From CAYNNP01 sp964398215 (lineage in GTDB: Bacteria > Planctomycetota > Planctomycetia > Pirellulales > Pirellulaceae): a stretch of DNA of 44,871 bases. The stretch is taken from contig CAYNNP010000023.1 in assembly GCA_964398215.1 (NCBI GenBank), positions 1-44,871 of the forward strand. The letters run 5' to 3'. The position numbers were made by a program, and so were the translations under genes. The notes beneath the pieces were generated by a model. That model searched no databases. It was not told where the DNA came from and saw only the letters and a program-made list of their open reading frames with translations. Numbering within the stretch: position 1 is the stretch's first letter; every line of letters starts with the position of its first letter. Of this stretch, positions 42,803 to 44,871 are shown piece by piece.

Positions 42803-42941
42803 TTAGCTGGACAGCGCCAGTTTTATCAGCCGCCGTGCGTTAGCACCCGGTTATTACTGCACGAACCGGGAGCTAACGCTCTGCGGCTGATGAGTCGGCG
42901 AATCCCCGTATTCTGATCACAAAGTGGCGCTGTCCAGTTAA
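42803..42941. repeat. Nested palindromic element (MITE/REP-like)
   Basis: The outer arms 42803-42819 and 42925-42941 are reverse complements over 17 bases with one mismatch (core CTGGACAGCGCCA). Inside them, 42826-42852 and 42864-42890 are reverse complements over 27 bases with three mismatches, around an 11-base loop. The element of about 139 bases encodes nothing and sits in the 560-base gap between the symporter and the M49 peptidase. Terminal inverted repeats around an inner palindrome suggest a small mobile or REP-like element. I see no clear target-site duplication. Confidence 0.75.
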
Positions 42942-43111
42942 CCAGTCCCGTTACGACTTCGTCGAAAAACCGCTTGCCCAGGCAACCTCGGAAAACGTTA
43001 GCTACACCTGATTGGCCAAAACCGTTTCGCAGTGACGTTACCGCTGCGACGCGAATCCGGCTAGAATTTGTTCACTTCAAAACACCACAACTCCTTTTGA
43101 AATGAACTGAG

Positions 43112-44871
43112 ATGCGAAACCTGTTTTTGTCCTTCGCCATTTTTGCTGTCGCGCTGCAAGGCTTTGCCCAAGATACTGCCGATTCGTCCCGCAAGTATTT
43201 GTTAGAACGAGTCGAAGATGTGGCAATCGTCCAACTGTATGTGGATGGTTTTGATCGGTTGTCGCTTCGCGAAAAGGCGTTGATCTACCATCTGTCCAAT
43301 GCGGCAATCGCAGGCAGAGACATCTATATCGATCAGCGGTATCGGTTTTCTTTGCCGCTGCGTCAAACGATGGAAGGAATTCTGACGCATGCTGACGGTG
43401 TGGATGCAAAAACACTTGGTGCGATCCGGAATTACATGAAGTTGTTTTGGGTCAACAATGGGCCTCATAGTTCGCTTACCGCGCAAAAGAATCTGCTGGC
43501 GTGCAAACCAGCCGCTTTCAACACGGCGCTCAAGCAAGCAATCGGTAACGGTGCGAAAATGCCGGCAAGTGGTGAGGCATGGGACGCTTTGCTGGGTGAT
43601 CTGCAAAAGGTGTTGTTTGATCCAGAATTTGAAACCCATGTGACTCAGAAATCGCCGGCTGAAGGCGTTGATATTTTGACTGCAAGTGCAAACAACCTTT
43701 ATCGCAATGTCACCACCAAAGACATCGAGGGTTTTGAAGAACGATATCCGCTGAATTCGCGTCTAAGCAAGGTTGATGGCAAGTTGGTCGAAGAGGTTTA
43801 TCGTAGCGGGCTCGATCATCACGTTCCGGCAGGCATGTACGCAGAACAAATTTCCGATGTGGTCAGACATCTAAAAGCAGCCATTCCGTTTGCCACTCCG
43901 GAGATGGGGCGGGCTTTGGGTGCGCTGATTCACTACTACCAAACCGGCGAGGCGGCAGATTTTTATCAGTACAACATCGCTTGGGTGGCCGACAAAGCTG
44001 GAACCGTCGACACCATCAATGGCTTCATCGAAGTCTACATGGACGCGCGGGGACTAAAAGGATCTTGGGAATCAGCAGTTTACTTTGACGATCCTATCAA
44101 GATGGAAATGATTCAAACCTTTGCTCAGCAGGCTCAGTGGTTTGAAGACAACATGCCGTATGACAAAAAATTTCGCAAAGAAAATGTGAAGGGAATCACG
44201 GCAAAAGCAATTCAGGTTGTGATGGAAACAGGCGATAGCGGCCCGGTGACTCCGATCGGAATCAATTTGCCCAATGACGCAACGATTCGCCAGCGTTACG
44301 GTAGCAAGTCCGTTTCGCTTAGCAATGTGATGGAAGCATACGAAAAGGCCAGTACACCAAGTGCAAGAGCCGAGTTCTGCTATGACGAGGCGGAGTTCAA
44401 ACGAGCTGACAAGTGGAAGTCGATCGCCCACACATTAGAAGTCAACATGCACGAAGTGATTGGCCATGCGTCAGGCCAAGTCAACGACGGTATCGATCCT
44501 GCCGTTTCGATCAAAGAGTACTACAGTGCACTCGAAGAGGGACGCGCGGATTTGGTGGCGTTGTACTTCATTGGCAACCCAAAATTGATCGAATTGGGTT
44601 TGGTCAAGGACGAGACAGAACTGAAAGAAATGCAATTGGCGGCATACGAAGCTTACACGCGGAACGTGATGACCCAACTGCGGCGAATCAAAACGGGTTC
44701 GACGATCGAAGAAGATCACATGCGAAATCGGCAAATGATTGTGACTTGGTTGGCTGCCAATACGAATGGAATCAATGTCGAAAAACGCGATGGCAAAACC
44801 TATTTTCGTGTTGCGAGTGCCAAGGCTTGGCACGAAGGCGTCGCGAAATTGTTGAATGAAGTTCAGCGAAT
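43112..44871 (+). CDS. Secreted M49-family peptidase (dipeptidyl-peptidase III-like), 3' partial
   Basis: The frame is open from the ATG at 43112 to the window edge, at least 586 codons, and has no stop. A signal peptide (MRNLFLSFAIFAVALQGFAQ) precedes a long helical protein. The zinc motif is H447-E-V-I-G-H452, the six-residue HEXXGH form unique to M49 (ordinary zinc peptidases have HEXXH). EEGRADLVALYFIGNP about 55 residues later supplies the third ligand, Glu. Both agree with dipeptidyl-peptidase III, which removes dipeptides from peptide N termini. The export signal sets it apart from cytosolic DPP III of eukaryotes but fits the bacterial group. Only the C-terminal end is missing. Confidence 0.9.
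   Translation, partial: MRNLFLSFAIFAVALQGFAQDTADSSRKYLLERVEDVAIVQLYVDGFDRLSLREKALIYHLSNAAIAGRDIYIDQRYRFSLPLRQTMEGILTHADGVDAKTLGAIRNYMKLFWVNNGPHSSLTAQKNLLACKPAAFNTALKQAIGNGAKMPASGEAWDALLGDLQKVLFDPEFETHVTQKSPAEGVDILTASANNLYRNVTTKDIEGFEERYPLNSRLSKVDGKLVEEVYRSGLDHHVPAGMYAEQISDVVRHLKAAIPFATPEMGRALGALIHYYQTGEAADFYQYNIAWVADKAGTVDTINGFIEVYMDARGLKGSWESAVYFDDPIKMEMIQTFAQQAQWFEDNMPYDKKFRKENVKGITAKAIQVVMETGDSGPVTPIGINLPNDATIRQRYGSKSVSLSNVMEAYEKASTPSARAEFCYDEAEFKRADKWKSIAHTLEVNMHEVIGHASGQVNDGIDPAVSIKEYYSALEEGRADLVALYFIGNPKLIELGLVKDETELKEMQLAAYEAYTRNVMTQLRRIKTGSTIEEDHMRNRQMIVTWLAANTNGINVEKRDGKTYFRVASAKAWHEGVAKLLNEVQR

Noticed and set aside
1..44871. tRNA, rRNA, CRISPR array, prophage or intact insertion sequence
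   Set aside because: I saw no cloverleaf with a CCA end, no regularly spaced direct repeats, and no transposase, integrase or phage structural genes. The palindromes are single and intergenic.

Overview
The window looks like a chromosomal stretch from a Planctomycetota bacterium of the Pirellulaceae (Rhodopirellula-like) type. Evidence: a formylglycine-type sulfatase, a ThuA-like protein, a Tat-exported DUF1501 protein, a DUF1080/PhoD fusion, a membrane-anchored squalene-cyclase-like repeat protein, EF-hand proteins, PQQ-like propellers, a planctomycete-type Ser/Thr kinase followed by TPRs, loosely packed genes on both strands, and long GC-rich palindromes between genes. Base composition looks close to balanced by eye. 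The assignment is by gene content only; no rRNA is present.

Layout. 0.2-6.5 kb (+): sugar-phosphate isomerase-like TIM barrel, clpX with its own terminator, a palindrome-rich gap, ThuA-like protein and sulfatase. 6.6-8.7 kb (-): LptF/G-type permease coupled by a 4-bp overlap to a TIGR04283-like glycosyltransferase, with a tiny ORF upstream. 8.8-10.3 kb (+): SMUG1-type uracil-DNA glycosylase and a class I glutamine amidotransferase. 10.4-15.7 kb (-): Prc-type protease, purM, squalene-cyclase-like repeat protein. 15.9-19.8 kb (+): DUF1501 protein overlapping an EF-hand lipoprotein, then a DUF6498-like membrane protein. 19.9-21.3 kb (-): thioredoxin-trypsin fusion. 21.6-23.6 kb (+): metG. 23.7-25.2 kb: RidA-family protein (-) and a release-factor-like gene (+). 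25.3-29.9 kb (-): small secreted protein, DUF971, PaaK-like ligase, DUF1080-PhoD. 30.0-31.3 kb: broken kinase-TPR gene across a 100-N assembly gap. 31.3-33.0 kb (-): thioredoxin-like protein with an in-frame TGA, and an unknown protein. 33.3-34.8 kb (+): EF-hand/P-domain protein. 34.8-38.9 kb (-): DUF1289, dnaE2, nicotinamidase. 39.0-44.9 kb (+): PQQ-like propeller, SSS symporter, palindromic element, and a secreted M49 peptidase cut by the window edge.

The two most interesting signals both concern UGA recoding. (1) The release-factor-like gene at 24376-25168 has its best ribosome-binding site and ATG in one frame, which ends after 30 codons at exactly CTT TGA C, the prfB programmed +1 frameshift site. 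The PCRF/GGQ domains follow in the +1 frame. The protein has no domain 1 and carries an RF1-like PPT anticodon motif. (2) The thioredoxin-like gene at 31257-32420 (-) is one continuous frame interrupted by a single TGA at the predicted redox site (Cys-Thr-TGA). A hairpin right after the TGA fits the geometry of a bacterial SECIS, suggesting an unannotated selenoprotein. Neither can be proved from the sequence alone.

Functionally the window mixes housekeeping (clpX, metG, purM, prc), DNA repair and mutagenesis (SMUG1-like, dnaE2), envelope lipid/polysaccharide handling (LptF/G-like, glycosyltransferase), and the exported degradative and calcium-binding repertoire typical of planctomycetes. No tRNA, rRNA, CRISPR array, intact insertion sequence or prophage was recognised.
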